A program made the position numbers and the translations under genes. From Sphingobacteriales bacterium (lineage in GTDB: Bacteria > Bacteroidota > Bacteroidia > Chitinophagales > Chitinophagaceae), in assembly GCA_003963365.1 (NCBI GenBank), contig RXJG01000001.1:1-64000 (forward strand): a stretch of DNA of 64,000 nucleotides, read 5' to 3'. The notes below the pieces were generated by a model. That model saw only the letters and a program-made list of their open reading frames with translations. It was not told the origin of the DNA and made no database searches. The first letter of the stretch is position 1. The number at the start of each line of letters is the position of its first letter. Positions 29,968-40,265 of the stretch are shown here, one piece after another.

Positions 29968-30867
29968 TCAGACTGCTACATTACGGAGCTTTACCTCTTC
30001 GTAAAGTTTATGAATTAAGCCATCAACCAAACCTATTTTGGGAACAAATATTTCTTCCGCATCGGCCCAGCGCATTACGTTGATGTAGATTTGCAGGGCG
30101 GGGACAATTACATCGGCCCTGTCTTCCCGCAATTTGTACAGGCGCATTCTTTCCGGTAATGCAAATGCTAATAATTCTTTATGAAAATCACGGAGTGTTT
30201 CCAGCGAAAGTGGTTTGCCTTCTTTTCGTTTACTCAGCGAAAAAACTTTGTTGATATTACCACCCGAACCAATGGCAATAACTTTTTTATAATCTTTAGT
30301 GGCCAGTTTTACATAATCCTTCATCTCCTGCCATTTTTTTTCCTCTACCTGGTTTTTTAATAAACGGATGGTTCCAATATTGAAGGATTCTTTGAAAATA
30401 AGTTTTCCTTCAGCAAAAAAAGTAAGTTCAGTACTGCCACCACCTACATCAATGTATAAATAGGAGTGATCTTTATCCATATTTTCTGCTATATGATTTT
30501 CATAAATCAAGGAAGCTTCTTTATCACCGCTGATAATTTCAATATCAATATCGGTTTCCAGTTTTACCCGTCGTAAAATATCTTCTGAGTTTTTTGCATC
30601 CCGCATGGCTGAAGTAGCAGCGGCTATTACATGTTTTACATCGTAAATATTTAAAAGATGCCGGTAGGCTTTGATAGTTTCCACCACTTTCTTCACTTTG
30701 GGTTTGGAAATTTCTCCTTTTTCAAACACATCAAAGCCCAGGCGGAGGGGCACACGTACGAGGTTTAGTTTGATGAATTCCAGTTTTCCGTCGGGGGTAT
30801 CAATTACATCAGTAATCAGTAAGCGGGCAGCATTACTTCCAATATCAATTGCAGCTAATTTCAACAA
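29968..30867 (-). CDS. Ppx/GppA family phosphatase (exopolyphosphatase)
   Basis: LAAIDIGSNAARLLI, LYIDVGGGSTELTFF; next to ppk. Confidence 0.94.
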   Translation of the reverse strand: MLKLAAIDIGSNAARLLITDVIDTPDGKLEFIKLNLVRVPLRLGFDVFEKGEISKPKVKKVVETIKAYRHLLNIYDVKHVIAAATSAMRDAKNSEDILRRVKLETDIDIEIISGDKEASLIYENHIAENMDKDHSYLYIDVGGGSTELTFFAEGKLIFKESFNIGTIRLLKNQVEEKKWQEMKDYVKLATKDYKKVIAIGSGGNINKVFSLSKRKEGKPLSLETLRDFHKELLAFALPERMRLYKLREDRADVIVPALQIYINVMRWADAEEIFVPKIGLVDGLIHKLYEEVKLRNVAV

Positions 30868-30875
30868 TCAGTTAT

Positions 30876-33038
30876 TTAAGGGTTAGTTTGATTTGTATTG
30901 GTAATGTTTTCGTTGTTCATTTGTACCACCACTGCTTCATTGGCAGGTTGCGGATTGGCTTTGCGGTAAAGATAATTGTACACTTCCATTTGACTGCGTA
31001 TCTTTTTCCCCTTTGTTTTCACATACTCATTACTGAGTTCATTATTCCAAATTCTCGCTTTTACATTGTCGCTTAGTTGTATTTCCAAAAAGTCTTTTAA
31101 CTCCTGTTTCAATCCTTCTTCCACAATAGGAACTGCTACTTCCACCCGGTGGTCAAGGTTACGCACCATCCAGTCGGCTGACGAAAGAAATACTTTTTCA
31201 TTACCATTATTATGAAATACGATTATTCTTGAATGTTCCAGGTATTCATCTACAATGCTGATGGCTTTAATGGGGAATTTAAATTTTTTCCCTTCGGTAA
31301 GCATACAACAAATGCCCCGTATAATCATTTTTATTTCCACGCCGGCTTTAGCAGCATCATATAATTTACCAATCAGGTCTTCATCGGAAATGGAGTTTAC
31401 TTTTAAAGTAATGGAGGCCGGTTTGCCTGATAGCGCATTTTTAATTTCTTTAGTAATAAACTTATTTAGTTCCTTGCGCATGCTTACCGGACAAACTAAT
31501 AATGTTTTACAGGATTTAAGCAGTTGAAAATCTTCTTTTGTTTTTTCAAAAAAATTAAATACCCGGTTTACATCTGCCATAATAAACCTGTCTGAAGTGA
31601 GCAAACAATGATCGCTGTAAACAGCAGCTGTTTTTTCGTTGAGGTTGCCAGTACTTACAAATCCATAATGAATGGTATTGTTCTTTGTTCGTTTTTTTAT
31701 TAAGCAAAGTTTGGCATGTACTTTTAAATTAGGTATGCCTAATAAAACCCGCACGCCTTCCAGTTCTAACCGTTCTTTCCATTCAAGGTTGGCTTCCTCT
31801 TCAAATCTTGCTCTTAACTCCAGCACTACGGTTACTTTCTTTCCGTTGCGTACGGCGTTGATAAGTGCATTGATGATTTTTGAATTTCTTGCCAGGCGAT
31901 AGGCGGTAACTTTAATTTCTGTTACTTCAGGGTCAAAAGCTGCTTCTCTCAGTAAATCAATAACGCTGTTATAAGAATGATAGGGGATATGCAGCAGCAC
32001 ATCTTTCTCCATTACCACATCTGTAACCCGTAACGTATTTTTCAGCAGTGGGTGAACGAAAGGTTTACGCCGGTCAACCTTTTGTTTGATAATCTGAAAA
32101 GGAAATTCCATAAAGTGACGGAAGTTGTGTATCCTCCCACCGGGAATTAAATTATCCTTACTGCTGAGGTTGAGTTTGCGGATAAGGTATTCTAATAAAC
32201 CGGGGTCAATTTCTTTATCATAAACAAATCGTACGGGTCTTCCTTTACGGCGGTTCTTCAGTCCCTTTTCTAATGATTGAATAATGCCGCTGTTGATATC
32301 GTTGTCAATATCAATCTCTGCATCTTTGGTTATTTTAAATACATGAGAAGAAAACCTGTCGTACCCAAAATAAGAGAAGATATTAGGTAAGCTGAAACGA
32401 ACGACATCTTCCAGCAATATAATGTAATGCTCATCCGGCCGTGGGGAAGGAAGCAAAATAAACCGTGGTAAATTACGGGTAGGCACTTCTATCAAAGCAA
32501 ACTTGCGGTTATAAGCGCTGTCTTTCTTACTCATAACAACTCCGAGATAAATAGATTTATCCCGCAGGTATGGAAACTGCGGAATCGCCTCCACCATTAA
32601 GGGAATTACTTCACTGCGTACTTCTTCATCAAAATAGGTGGCAACAAATTTTTGTTGTTCCCGGTTAAGTTGTTTTTCATTTACGATGAATATTTTTTCT
32701 TTTCTAAGCTCCTGCAATAAATTATTCCAGATGCGGTTGAATTCATTTTGCTGATCGAGAACGGTAGTTAAAATTTCTTCGAGAATGATACCGGGAGAAT
32801 TTTCAAGATGCATTTTTGCTTTATTCCCCAATTCAATCATTCGTTTGAGTGTGGCTACCCTCACCCTGTAAAATTCATCGAGGTTGTTGGAAAAAATTCC
32901 AAGAAAACGGAGGCGCTGCCCCAATGGTACCGAAGGGTCATTGGCTTCCTGCAGCACACGGGCATTAAAAGATAGCCAGCTTATATCCCGGGGAATCGTC
33001 TTTCGTTTCTTCTCGATCATAAAGCGTATTTCACTCAT
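30876..33038 (-). CDS. ppk1: Polyphosphate kinase 1
   Basis: SWLSFNARVLQEANDPSVPLGQRLRFLGIFSNNLDEFYRVRVA; KVHAKLCLIKKR; two PLD-like domains. Confidence 0.97.
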   Translation of the reverse strand: MSEIRFMIEKKRKTIPRDISWLSFNARVLQEANDPSVPLGQRLRFLGIFSNNLDEFYRVRVATLKRMIELGNKAKMHLENSPGIILEEILTTVLDQQNEFNRIWNNLLQELRKEKIFIVNEKQLNREQQKFVATYFDEEVRSEVIPLMVEAIPQFPYLRDKSIYLGVVMSKKDSAYNRKFALIEVPTRNLPRFILLPSPRPDEHYIILLEDVVRFSLPNIFSYFGYDRFSSHVFKITKDAEIDIDNDINSGIIQSLEKGLKNRRKGRPVRFVYDKEIDPGLLEYLIRKLNLSSKDNLIPGGRIHNFRHFMEFPFQIIKQKVDRRKPFVHPLLKNTLRVTDVVMEKDVLLHIPYHSYNSVIDLLREAAFDPEVTEIKVTAYRLARNSKIINALINAVRNGKKVTVVLELRARFEEEANLEWKERLELEGVRVLLGIPNLKVHAKLCLIKKRTKNNTIHYGFVSTGNLNEKTAAVYSDHCLLTSDRFIMADVNRVFNFFEKTKEDFQLLKSCKTLLVCPVSMRKELNKFITKEIKNALSGKPASITLKVNSISDEDLIGKLYDAAKAGVEIKMIIRGICCMLTEGKKFKFPIKAISIVDEYLEHSRIIVFHNNGNEKVFLSSADWMVRNLDHRVEVAVPIVEEGLKQELKDFLEIQLSDNVKARIWNNELSNEYVKTKGKKIRSQMEVYNYLYRKANPQPANEAVVVQMNNENITNTNQTNP

Positions 33039-33130
33039 GTAAAATTAAGGAACTAAATGATGGAGTAAGGGTAAACTGCCGCTAATTTAATATTCAGGTA
33101 ATATTTACAATAAAGCATAGGACCAACTAA

Positions 33131-33652
33131 TCAAAAAAGTGTTTGCACTCCATAAGTAATCTTCATCTCATGATCCAATAACCATTTCTTTCTCCATAAA
33201 CCACCAGCGTAACCGGTTAATTCAGCATTGGATCCAATTACCCGGTGGCAGGGAACAATTACGGCAATTTTGTTTTTTCCATTGGTAGTACCAACAGCCC
33301 GGATGGCTTTAGGATCGCCAATGCGTTTGGAAAGCGTCAGGTAACTGATGGTTTTGCCAAAGGGAATAGCGAGTAATTCGTTCCATACGATCTGCTGAAA
33401 GTCGGTGCCATCCTGGTAAACGGCTACGGTAAAATTTTTTCTTTTGCCCTGGAAATATTCAATAAGCTGATCAACACAATCACGAATTACTTCGGGTAAC
33501 ACTAATGAAGGAGTCATATCTGAAAGGGCTATTTCTTCTTCCAGCATGAAGTGTACTTCGCTGATAAAACGATCCGTACCACCAATACGAATGATACCAA
33601 CAGGAGAGTGATAGTAGGTGCAAAAAAGCGTTTGCATTTTAATGGGTTGCAC
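33131..33652 (-). CDS. Methylated-DNA--[protein]-cysteine S-methyltransferase
   Basis: IPFGKTISYLTLSKRIGDPKAIRAVGTTNGKNKIAVIVPCHRVIGSNAELTGYAGGLWRKKWLLDHE. Confidence 0.97.
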   Translation of the reverse strand: MQPIKMQTLFCTYYHSPVGIIRIGGTDRFISEVHFMLEEEIALSDMTPSLVLPEVIRDCVDQLIEYFQGKRKNFTVAVYQDGTDFQQIVWNELLAIPFGKTISYLTLSKRIGDPKAIRAVGTTNGKNKIAVIVPCHRVIGSNAELTGYAGGLWRKKWLLDHEMKITYGVQTLF

Positions 33653-33680
33653 GAATATACTTAAAACATAAATACAGCCG

Positions 33681-34010
33681 TCATCCTACTTTGCCACCAT
33701 TGTAAACCTTTTTATCCGGTTGCAGGAGCACCACTTCTTTATTTTCAGTATAAACACCCATCACCAAACATTCGCTGAAGAAATTGGCAATTTGTTTTGG
33801 CGGAAAATTCACTACGGCAATAACCTGTTTACCCAACAGTTCTTCTTTTTTATACAAGTGAGTTATTTGTGCCGAAGATTTTTTTAACCCCAGCTCACCG
33901 AAGTCAATCGTCAATTGATAAGCCGGTTTTCGGGCATTGGGAAAATCATTTACTTCAATAATTGTTCCGGCCCGCATATCAACTTTTTCAAAATCATCCC
34001 ATGTTATCAT
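33681..34010 (-). CDS. csaA: tRNA-binding protein, CsaA-like
   Basis: VDMRAGTIIEVNDFPNARKPAYQLTIDFGELGLKKSSAQIT. Confidence 0.93.
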   Translation of the reverse strand: MITWDDFEKVDMRAGTIIEVNDFPNARKPAYQLTIDFGELGLKKSSAQITHLYKKEELLGKQVIAVVNFPPKQIANFFSECLVMGVYTENKEVVLLQPDKKVYNGGKVG

Positions 34011-34061
34011 ATATTGCAGTCTTATTTTAAACCGAATTTAATAAAATTAAAATCATAACAC

Positions 34062-34472
34062 ATGAAGCGTACAGCTACTGCCGTATGGAACGGCTCCGGT
34101 AAAGAAGGAAACGGTAATTTAACTACACAAAGTACCGTATTAAGCAAAACACAATATTCTTATTTGTCAAGATTTGAACAGGGTATAGGAACCAATCCTG
34201 AAGAATTGATTGCTGCTGCACACGCCGGATGTTTTTCAATGAAGCTTGCTTTTGTTTTAAATGCAGACGGGTTAACGGCTGATTCGATTGAAACAACCTC
34301 AACTGTAACCTTAGATGCAGGTGTTATTACTTCATCTCATTTGGTGGTAACGGCATCTGTTCCGGGCATCACAAAAGAACAGTTTCAAAAATGTGCGGAA
34401 GAGGCCAAAGCAAATTGTCCTGTTAGTAAAGCATTAAATATGGCTATTACTATGGATGCCACTTTAAAATAA
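34062..34472 (+). CDS. OsmC family peroxiredoxin-like protein
   Basis: GTNPEELIAAAHAGCFSMKLAF and AEEAKANCPVSKALN catalytic cysteines. Confidence 0.95.
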   Translation: MKRTATAVWNGSGKEGNGNLTTQSTVLSKTQYSYLSRFEQGIGTNPEELIAAAHAGCFSMKLAFVLNADGLTADSIETTSTVTLDAGVITSSHLVVTASVPGITKEQFQKCAEEAKANCPVSKALNMAITMDATLK

Positions 34473-34484
34473 GTAAAACAAATT

Positions 34485-34928
34485 ATGGGTATTTCTATTA
34501 AAAGAATTAGTGAGCAGGATGTTGATACCATTGCTTTTCTTTTTGATGAATACCGGCAATTTTATAAGCAGCCCACTGATATTAGTGCGGCTGCTTCTTT
34601 TTTGAAAGAACGGTTGAGCAGGAATGAATCTGTAGTATTTATTGCTGATGCTGATGAACTACCGGTTGGCTTTATGCAATTATATCCCATCTTTTCATCA
34701 GTAGGATTAAAAAGAGCCTGGCTGCTGAATGATTTATATGTTGCAGCCAATACCCGTAAACATGGTGTTGGTAAATTGTTATTGGAAGCAGCAAAGCAAT
34801 TTGGAAAAGAAACAGGAAGCCGATGGTTGCTATTGCAAACAGGTGCCGATAATACCACCGCTCAATCGGTGTATGAAAGAAATGGATGGGTGAGAGAAAC
34901 AGATTTCTTTTATCGTATGGATTTATGA
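34485..34928 (+). CDS. GNAT family N-acetyltransferase
   Basis: LNDLYVAANTRKHGVGKLLLEAAKQFGKETGSRWLLLQTGADNTTAQSVYERNGW. Confidence 0.93.
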   Translation: MGISIKRISEQDVDTIAFLFDEYRQFYKQPTDISAAASFLKERLSRNESVVFIADADELPVGFMQLYPIFSSVGLKRAWLLNDLYVAANTRKHGVGKLLLEAAKQFGKETGSRWLLLQTGADNTTAQSVYERNGWVRETDFFYRMDL

Positions 34929-34948
34929 TGATTACTCTCTTCAAATAA

Positions 34949-34976
34949 AAAAGTCCTGCTGGTTGGCAGGACTTTT
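34949..34976 (+). terminator. Rho-independent terminator
   Basis: AAAAGTCCTGC-loop-GCAGGACTTTT. Confidence 0.85.
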
Positions 34977-34999
34977 CATTTATGAAAGAAAATATTTTA

Positions 35000-35572
35000 T
35001 TAAGCTTTTACTTTAGCAGCAACCGCATCTTTTTTGGTAAGCAGGTAGTAACCGCCAAATAATACAATAGAGAAGAACACGGTGGCAATCAAACTTCCTT
35101 TAAAGAAAGGTAATCCGTCATTGTAACACATCATTAAGCCGCTGAAGGTTTTTGGTCTTTGCCAGCCACCACCTCCAATCCATACCTGGAAATTGGAGAT
35201 TAAGAAATATAAAACGGGAGCGGCTACAGCACCTAATCCAATTTGTAAAACATTACGCTGGTTAATAAAGAAACCAACCACCGTTAATAGTCCGAACAAA
35301 ATATAATTAATGAACTGACCAGAGTAGAAACCCGGAGTATTACCTATGCCTGTAACATAAAGTAACTGGAACAATGCATCAGAAATAAACATAGATAACA
35401 GGGGTAAAAGGAAGGACATCTTTTTATCCCTAATAACAGAACCGCCAAATATTGCCATAGCAATTTGAGGTGCAAATCCCCATAAACTTTCTGGTCTTGG
35501 TAAAATACGGTAAACAGCAGCCACAATAACCAGCAACAGGAAAGAATAAACTATCGATTTATTAAACTTCAT
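35000..35572 (-). CDS. DUF6580-like (ECF-type) membrane protein
   Basis: Multi-TM, RILPRPESLWGFAPQIAMAIFGG...; start set at MKFNKS. Confidence 0.6.
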   Translation of the reverse strand: MKFNKSIVYSFLLLVIVAAVYRILPRPESLWGFAPQIAMAIFGGSVIRDKKMSFLLPLLSMFISDALFQLLYVTGIGNTPGFYSGQFINYILFGLLTVVGFFINQRNVLQIGLGAVAAPVLYFLISNFQVWIGGGGWQRPKTFSGLMMCYNDGLPFFKGSLIATVFFSIVLFGGYYLLTKKDAVAAKVKA

Positions 35573-35701
35573 CTCAATAATGTTTGTGCCTACAAAAATA
35601 GCCAATTAAAGTTCCCGTTCAATTTTTTGTAAAAGCACTTTTCTACAGCCTGTGGAAAAGGATTTTGGTTTATTAAATGGTTATTATCCCTAATTTGTAA
35701 T

Positions 35702-36064
35702 ATGGCCCGTCATAATAAAACCGGAAAAGATGGTGAAACTTTAGCGGTACAGTATTTCAAGGATAAAGGCTTTACTGTTTTGCATACCAACTGGCGGCAT
35801 TCCCGTTATGAAATAGATATTATAGCGCATAAGGCAGATAAACTCCATTTTATTGAAGTAAAAACGAGAACCAGTACCAAATATGGTCATCCCGAAGAAT
35901 CTGTTGACCGTAAAAAATTGGAAAACCTGATGAAGGCAGGAGAGGAGTTTCTATTTCAAAACCCGGGCTGGAAGAAAGTCCAATATGATGTACTGTCTAT
36001 CACCTTTCAGCATCAGGGGATGCCTGAATATTTTTTGTTTGAAGATGTGTACCTCTACGACTAA
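35702..36064 (+). CDS. YraN family (UPF0102) putative endonuclease
   Basis: NKTGKDGETLAVQYFKDKGFTVLHTNWRHSRYEIDIIAHKADKLHFIEVKTR. Confidence 0.95.
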   Translation: MARHNKTGKDGETLAVQYFKDKGFTVLHTNWRHSRYEIDIIAHKADKLHFIEVKTRTSTKYGHPEESVDRKKLENLMKAGEEFLFQNPGWKKVQYDVLSITFQHQGMPEYFLFEDVYLYD

Positions 36065-37407
36065 AATTTGCTTATCACACCTGTATAATTATGCGGAGTA
36101 ATCGCTTTCAATTCTTTTTTAACAGCAGCAGAAACTTTTAATCCATTAATGAACTTATGAATGGTTGCTTTATCAATCTTAGTGGCACCTCTTGTTAAGT
36201 CTTTCAATGCTTCGTATGGTGATGGATAGTTTTCTCTTCTCAAAATAGTTTGAATAGCTTCTGCTACCACTGCCCAGTTATCTTCCAGGTCAGCTTTTAT
36301 TTTGATTTCGTTCAACACTAATTTATTCAATCCTTTTTCCAATGATTTAAGCGAAAGAATAGTGTGAGCAAACGGAACACCAATATTGCGTAATACAGTG
36401 GAGTCAGTTAAATCTCTCTGTAATCTTGAAACAGGAAGCTTGGAAGACAAATGTTCAAATAACGCATTGGCAATACCTAAATTACCTTCAGCATTTTCAA
36501 AATCAATCGGGTTAACTTTATGGGGCATGGCACTGCTGCCCACTTCACCCTTCTTTACTTTTTGTTTAAAGTACTCCATCGAAACATAAGTCCATATATC
36601 ACGGGCAAAATCAATTAAAATAGTATTGATTCTTTTGATGGCGTCAAATTGCGCCGCTAAATTATCGTAGTGTTCAATTTGTGTGGTGAACTGCTGACGT
36701 TGTAATCCTAATTTCTTTTCTAAAAATCCATTGCCAAATTTTACCCAATCCTTTTTTGGATAAGCTACCATGTGAGCATTAAAATTTCCGGTGGCGCCGC
36801 CAAACTTGGCAGTGAATGGAATTTGTGCAAGGTTGCTTAATTGGTTTTCTAATCTTTCCACGTACACCATTATTTCTTTACCTAAAGAAGTAGGTGAGGC
36901 CGGTTGCCCGTGTGTGCGGGCCAGCATGGAAATACCCGACCATTCTTTGGCCAACTTTTTTAATTGAAGAACGAAGTTGGAAACAGATGGATAATATTCG
37001 TTTTCGACTGCTTCCTTCCACAATAATGGTACGGCAGTGTTATTAATATCCTGTGAGGTTAATCCAAAATGAACCCATTCTTTTAATGAATCCAAATGCA
37101 GAAAATCCAGTTCTTTTTTAATGAAATATTCTACCGCTTTTACATCGTGGTTAGTTACACTTTCCAGGTTTTTTATTTCAGTTGCTTTCTCAAGACTGAA
37201 GTTTTCATAAATGCTTCGCAGCGTTTTCTTATGCGAAGTATTCAGCGCAAAGAATTTTTCTTCTGATAAAGCAATAAAATATTCAATCTCTACAAAAATG
37301 CGGAAACGGATAAGGGCATATTCAGAAAAATAATCAGCTAAAAACTGCAACTGGTTGCGATAACGACCATCAATGGGGGAAATGGCGGTAAGATTTTGTA
37401 ATTCCAT
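36061..37407 (-). CDS. purB: Adenylosuccinate lyase
   Basis: ISPIDGRYRNQ...; signature GSSAMPHKVNPIDFEN. Confidence 0.97.
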   Translation of the reverse strand: MELQNLTAISPIDGRYRNQLQFLADYFSEYALIRFRIFVEIEYFIALSEEKFFALNTSHKKTLRSIYENFSLEKATEIKNLESVTNHDVKAVEYFIKKELDFLHLDSLKEWVHFGLTSQDINNTAVPLLWKEAVENEYYPSVSNFVLQLKKLAKEWSGISMLARTHGQPASPTSLGKEIMVYVERLENQLSNLAQIPFTAKFGGATGNFNAHMVAYPKKDWVKFGNGFLEKKLGLQRQQFTTQIEHYDNLAAQFDAIKRINTILIDFARDIWTYVSMEYFKQKVKKGEVGSSAMPHKVNPIDFENAEGNLGIANALFEHLSSKLPVSRLQRDLTDSTVLRNIGVPFAHTILSLKSLEKGLNKLVLNEIKIKADLEDNWAVVAEAIQTILRRENYPSPYEALKDLTRGATKIDKATIHKFINGLKVSAAVKKELKAITPHNYTGVISKF

Positions 37408-37430
37408 TATTTAAGTTTCGTGGCGTAAAT

Positions 37431-38228
37431 TTGCCCCGCAAAACTAAAGTAAAATTGGATAGTAAAATAAGGATTGCAGCCGTAAGTTATCTGAATACCC
37501 TGCCGCTGTTATACGGGATTGAGCATTCACCCGTTATGAATAAAATAGAATTGAAAGTGGATTACCCTTCAAAAATAGCCCAATGGCTTATTGATGGCGA
37601 TGTGGATGTGGCTTTAGTGCCGGTGGCTACTATTCCGCACCTGAAGGAAAGTTATATTGTAAGCGATTACGGAATCGGGGCCGACGGAAAAGTAGCTTCT
37701 GTATGCCTTTTCAGTGACGTGCCGGTTAATGAAATAAAAACAGTTATTCTCGATTACCAGTCCCGCACATCCAATGAACTGGCGAGGGTTTTATTAAGAG
37801 ATTACTGGAAGATAAGTCCTGATATTGTTTACAGTCAAAAAGAATATCGCCAGGAAATTAAAGGAACGACTGCGGCTGTGGTTATTGGCGACAGGGCCTT
37901 TGAACAAAAGAAAAACTCAACCTATTGTTACGACCTGGCAGAAGCCTGGAAGCAAATGACAGGTCTGCCTTTTATTTTTGCGGCCTGGATAAGCAACAAA
38001 AAATTACCTGCTGATTTTATAAAAGAATTTAATGCTGCCAATGAATATGGCGTCAATCATATTGAGGAAGTGATTAATAGTATCGAAAATAAACAGGGAA
38101 TTGATTTAAAGCAGTACTATACTCAGCATATCCGTTATTATCTCGATAATGACAAAAAGAAAGCGCTGAAAAAATTTCTGCAATTAAGCCTCGCCTTTAA
38201 TACCGAGACGCTTTTTCAGGGTGTTTAA
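37431..38228 (+). CDS. mqnA: Menaquinone biosynthesis protein MqnA (futalosine pathway)
   Basis: IRIAAVSYLNTLPLLYGIE...YPSKIAQWLIDGDVDVALVPVATIP. Confidence 0.93.
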   Translation: MPRKTKVKLDSKIRIAAVSYLNTLPLLYGIEHSPVMNKIELKVDYPSKIAQWLIDGDVDVALVPVATIPHLKESYIVSDYGIGADGKVASVCLFSDVPVNEIKTVILDYQSRTSNELARVLLRDYWKISPDIVYSQKEYRQEIKGTTAAVVIGDRAFEQKKNSTYCYDLAEAWKQMTGLPFIFAAWISNKKLPADFIKEFNAANEYGVNHIEEVINSIENKQGIDLKQYYTQHIRYYLDNDKKKALKKFLQLSLAFNTETLFQGV

Positions 38229-39695
38229 TATGGGTTCAAAATCTGGTGTGAGTTTTAAATACCACACTGCTATTACAAACAACAAACTGAAGAAAGCACT
38301 TTTAATAAAGATGGCTAACCAGCCACTCAAGCCGGGAGTTAAATAGAAAACAATTAAGTAGGTGATTATTCCCAACGCTAAAGCCAGTAAAGTTTTTGTA
38401 CTAAACGGCTGCATCTTGAATTTATACCACAGAAAACCAAGCCGCACTATATTGTAACCAGTATAAGCCGCCAGGCTGGATATTGCCGCACCAGTTATAC
38501 CAATTCTCGGAACCAAAATAAAGTTCATGGGTATCAGCAACAGTAATAAAAATATTCCGGTAAAAAATTCTACCCGCCAGTAGTTGGAAGTACCAATGAT
38601 TTGTCCGTTTACTCCGGTGCCCATATCTATCAAGATTTTTATTCCCATTAAAAGCACTACATATTTTCCCTGCAGGTAAACGGGGTTTAAATGCAGTGTA
38701 GTAATTGCATTTTCATAGTTTAGCCAGATGTTTCCAAAAAGAAATAATGCAATCAGTAAAAGATTAATGCTGCTTCGCTGGTAAATGGTTTGAATTCGCT
38801 CATGATCTTTTTTTCTCCATGCTTCCGAAAGAAAAGGAATTGATATAGCAATCACACTTCGCTGAGGCACCTGAATAACATTACTTATATAAGTGGAGAA
38901 GGTAAATATAGCTACCATAGCCTGTGCATCTTTGAGCTTAGCAGAAATAATTAAACTATCAAAAGTAGCAGCAATGGTGCTGATAATGGTGCCGGCAAAA
39001 ATAAAAATGGCAAAGGGCAGCATCTTTTTCCAAAGCCGGCGGGTGAGTTTGCTGGGTTTTAAGCGGAGATGGAATTTGCCTTGCTTTCTCAGGTAAAAAA
39101 TGAGAATAATTACCAGTACGATATAGAGTAAACTGAACAGTTTAATAAAAACCGGATAGCCGATGATCTTAAAAACAAATAATAAGATTAATATCAGTGT
39201 AAGTATTCTTAATACTGTTTCCTTGAGAAAATTGGTGATGACTGTTCTTTTAATACTGTTACAATAACCATCAAGGAGATTATAAATGAGTAAAGCAAAC
39301 CCAAGGGGAAATATCCAGAAATAATAAGTGATTAATTGAGGCGAATTGGCACTGAATTTTCTTATAAAAAATCCTTTAAAAGCTGTAGCCACAAACATGA
39401 AAATAATAAAGGCGATTAATGGAATCACCAGCATCCAGCTAAGCAGGTCGTTGTCCTCTTCTTTAAGATTATTTTCATAGTAAGGATAAAATTTATACAT
39501 GATGGCAGTGCCGCCTAAAAAGGTAAACGCATAAATAAGATTGCTGAAATCAAAAAGCGTACGGGTAAGTCCATACTCATCGGGCCGGAAATAATGGGAA
39601 CTGGTGAAGAAAAGGTTGTTAATGAATCCAATTCCAAAGCCGAAAAATATAATAGCCGTAGTGATGATACTCTGTCGCCTGATGACATTACTCAT
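38184..39695 (-). CDS. Lipopolysaccharide/oligosaccharide flippase (MATE/Wzx-like)
   Basis: ~500 aa, 12-14 TM, polysaccharide-cluster context. Confidence 0.88.
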   Translation of the reverse strand: MSNVIRRQSIITTAIIFFGFGIGFINNLFFTSSHYFRPDEYGLTRTLFDFSNLIYAFTFLGGTAIMYKFYPYYENNLKEEDNDLLSWMLVIPLIAFIIFMFVATAFKGFFIRKFSANSPQLITYYFWIFPLGFALLIYNLLDGYCNSIKRTVITNFLKETVLRILTLILILLFVFKIIGYPVFIKLFSLLYIVLVIILIFYLRKQGKFHLRLKPSKLTRRLWKKMLPFAIFIFAGTIISTIAATFDSLIISAKLKDAQAMVAIFTFSTYISNVIQVPQRSVIAISIPFLSEAWRKKDHERIQTIYQRSSINLLLIALFLFGNIWLNYENAITTLHLNPVYLQGKYVVLLMGIKILIDMGTGVNGQIIGTSNYWRVEFFTGIFLLLLLIPMNFILVPRIGITGAAISSLAAYTGYNIVRLGFLWYKFKMQPFSTKTLLALALGIITYLIVFYLTPGLSGWLAIFIKSAFFSLLFVIAVWYLKLTPDFEPILNTLKKRLGIKGEA

Positions 39696-39818
39696 GCGAT
39701 AAAAGTAAGGAGATTTTCATTGGTCATCAAATACACCGTCCGTTGTACTTATCCAATAATATTTAACGGATATTAGCCGGCAACAAATATCTTTGCCGGG
39801 AACGTAACTACCGGAAAT

Positions 39819-40259
39819 ATGGCAGAAACTTTAGGGATGCTATGTGATAAACTCACGATCGTAAAATTGAAGGAATATCATACAGAAGATCCGCAGCGGC
39901 TGGAAAGCCTGGCTAAACAAGCCACCCAGCTTCAGCAGGAAATTGATGAATATGTTCAGGCGGCCGTAGCTGGCAATATCCCTGTAGAACGACTCACCTT
40001 TGCTGCCAACAAAGTATTTAAAAAAGAAGGGAACGAAGTGAAGGAAGTTACCGGTGCTATCGGAAGTTTATTTTTTCAACTGGCAGATGTTAACTGTCGT
40101 CTTTGGCATGAGGTGGAAAAAGGGTATGATATCGAAAACATTCCAGTGACTGAAAAAGATGGTCTCATCAAACAGTTAGCTGTTCTTAACCTGGAACGTA
40201 ATAAATGTATTGATGCCATTGATCTGAAATTTGTAGAATTGATTCAATCTAAAAAATAA
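39819..40259 (+). CDS. DUF6165-like small protein of polysaccharide clusters
   Basis: ETLGMLCDKLTIVKLKEYHTED...ADVNCRLWHEVEKGYDI...LERNKCIDAID pattern; family name from memory. Confidence 0.5.
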   Translation: MAETLGMLCDKLTIVKLKEYHTEDPQRLESLAKQATQLQQEIDEYVQAAVAGNIPVERLTFAANKVFKKEGNEVKEVTGAIGSLFFQLADVNCRLWHEVEKGYDIENIPVTEKDGLIKQLAVLNLERNKCIDAIDLKFVELIQSKK

Positions 40260-40265
40260 GTTTGT

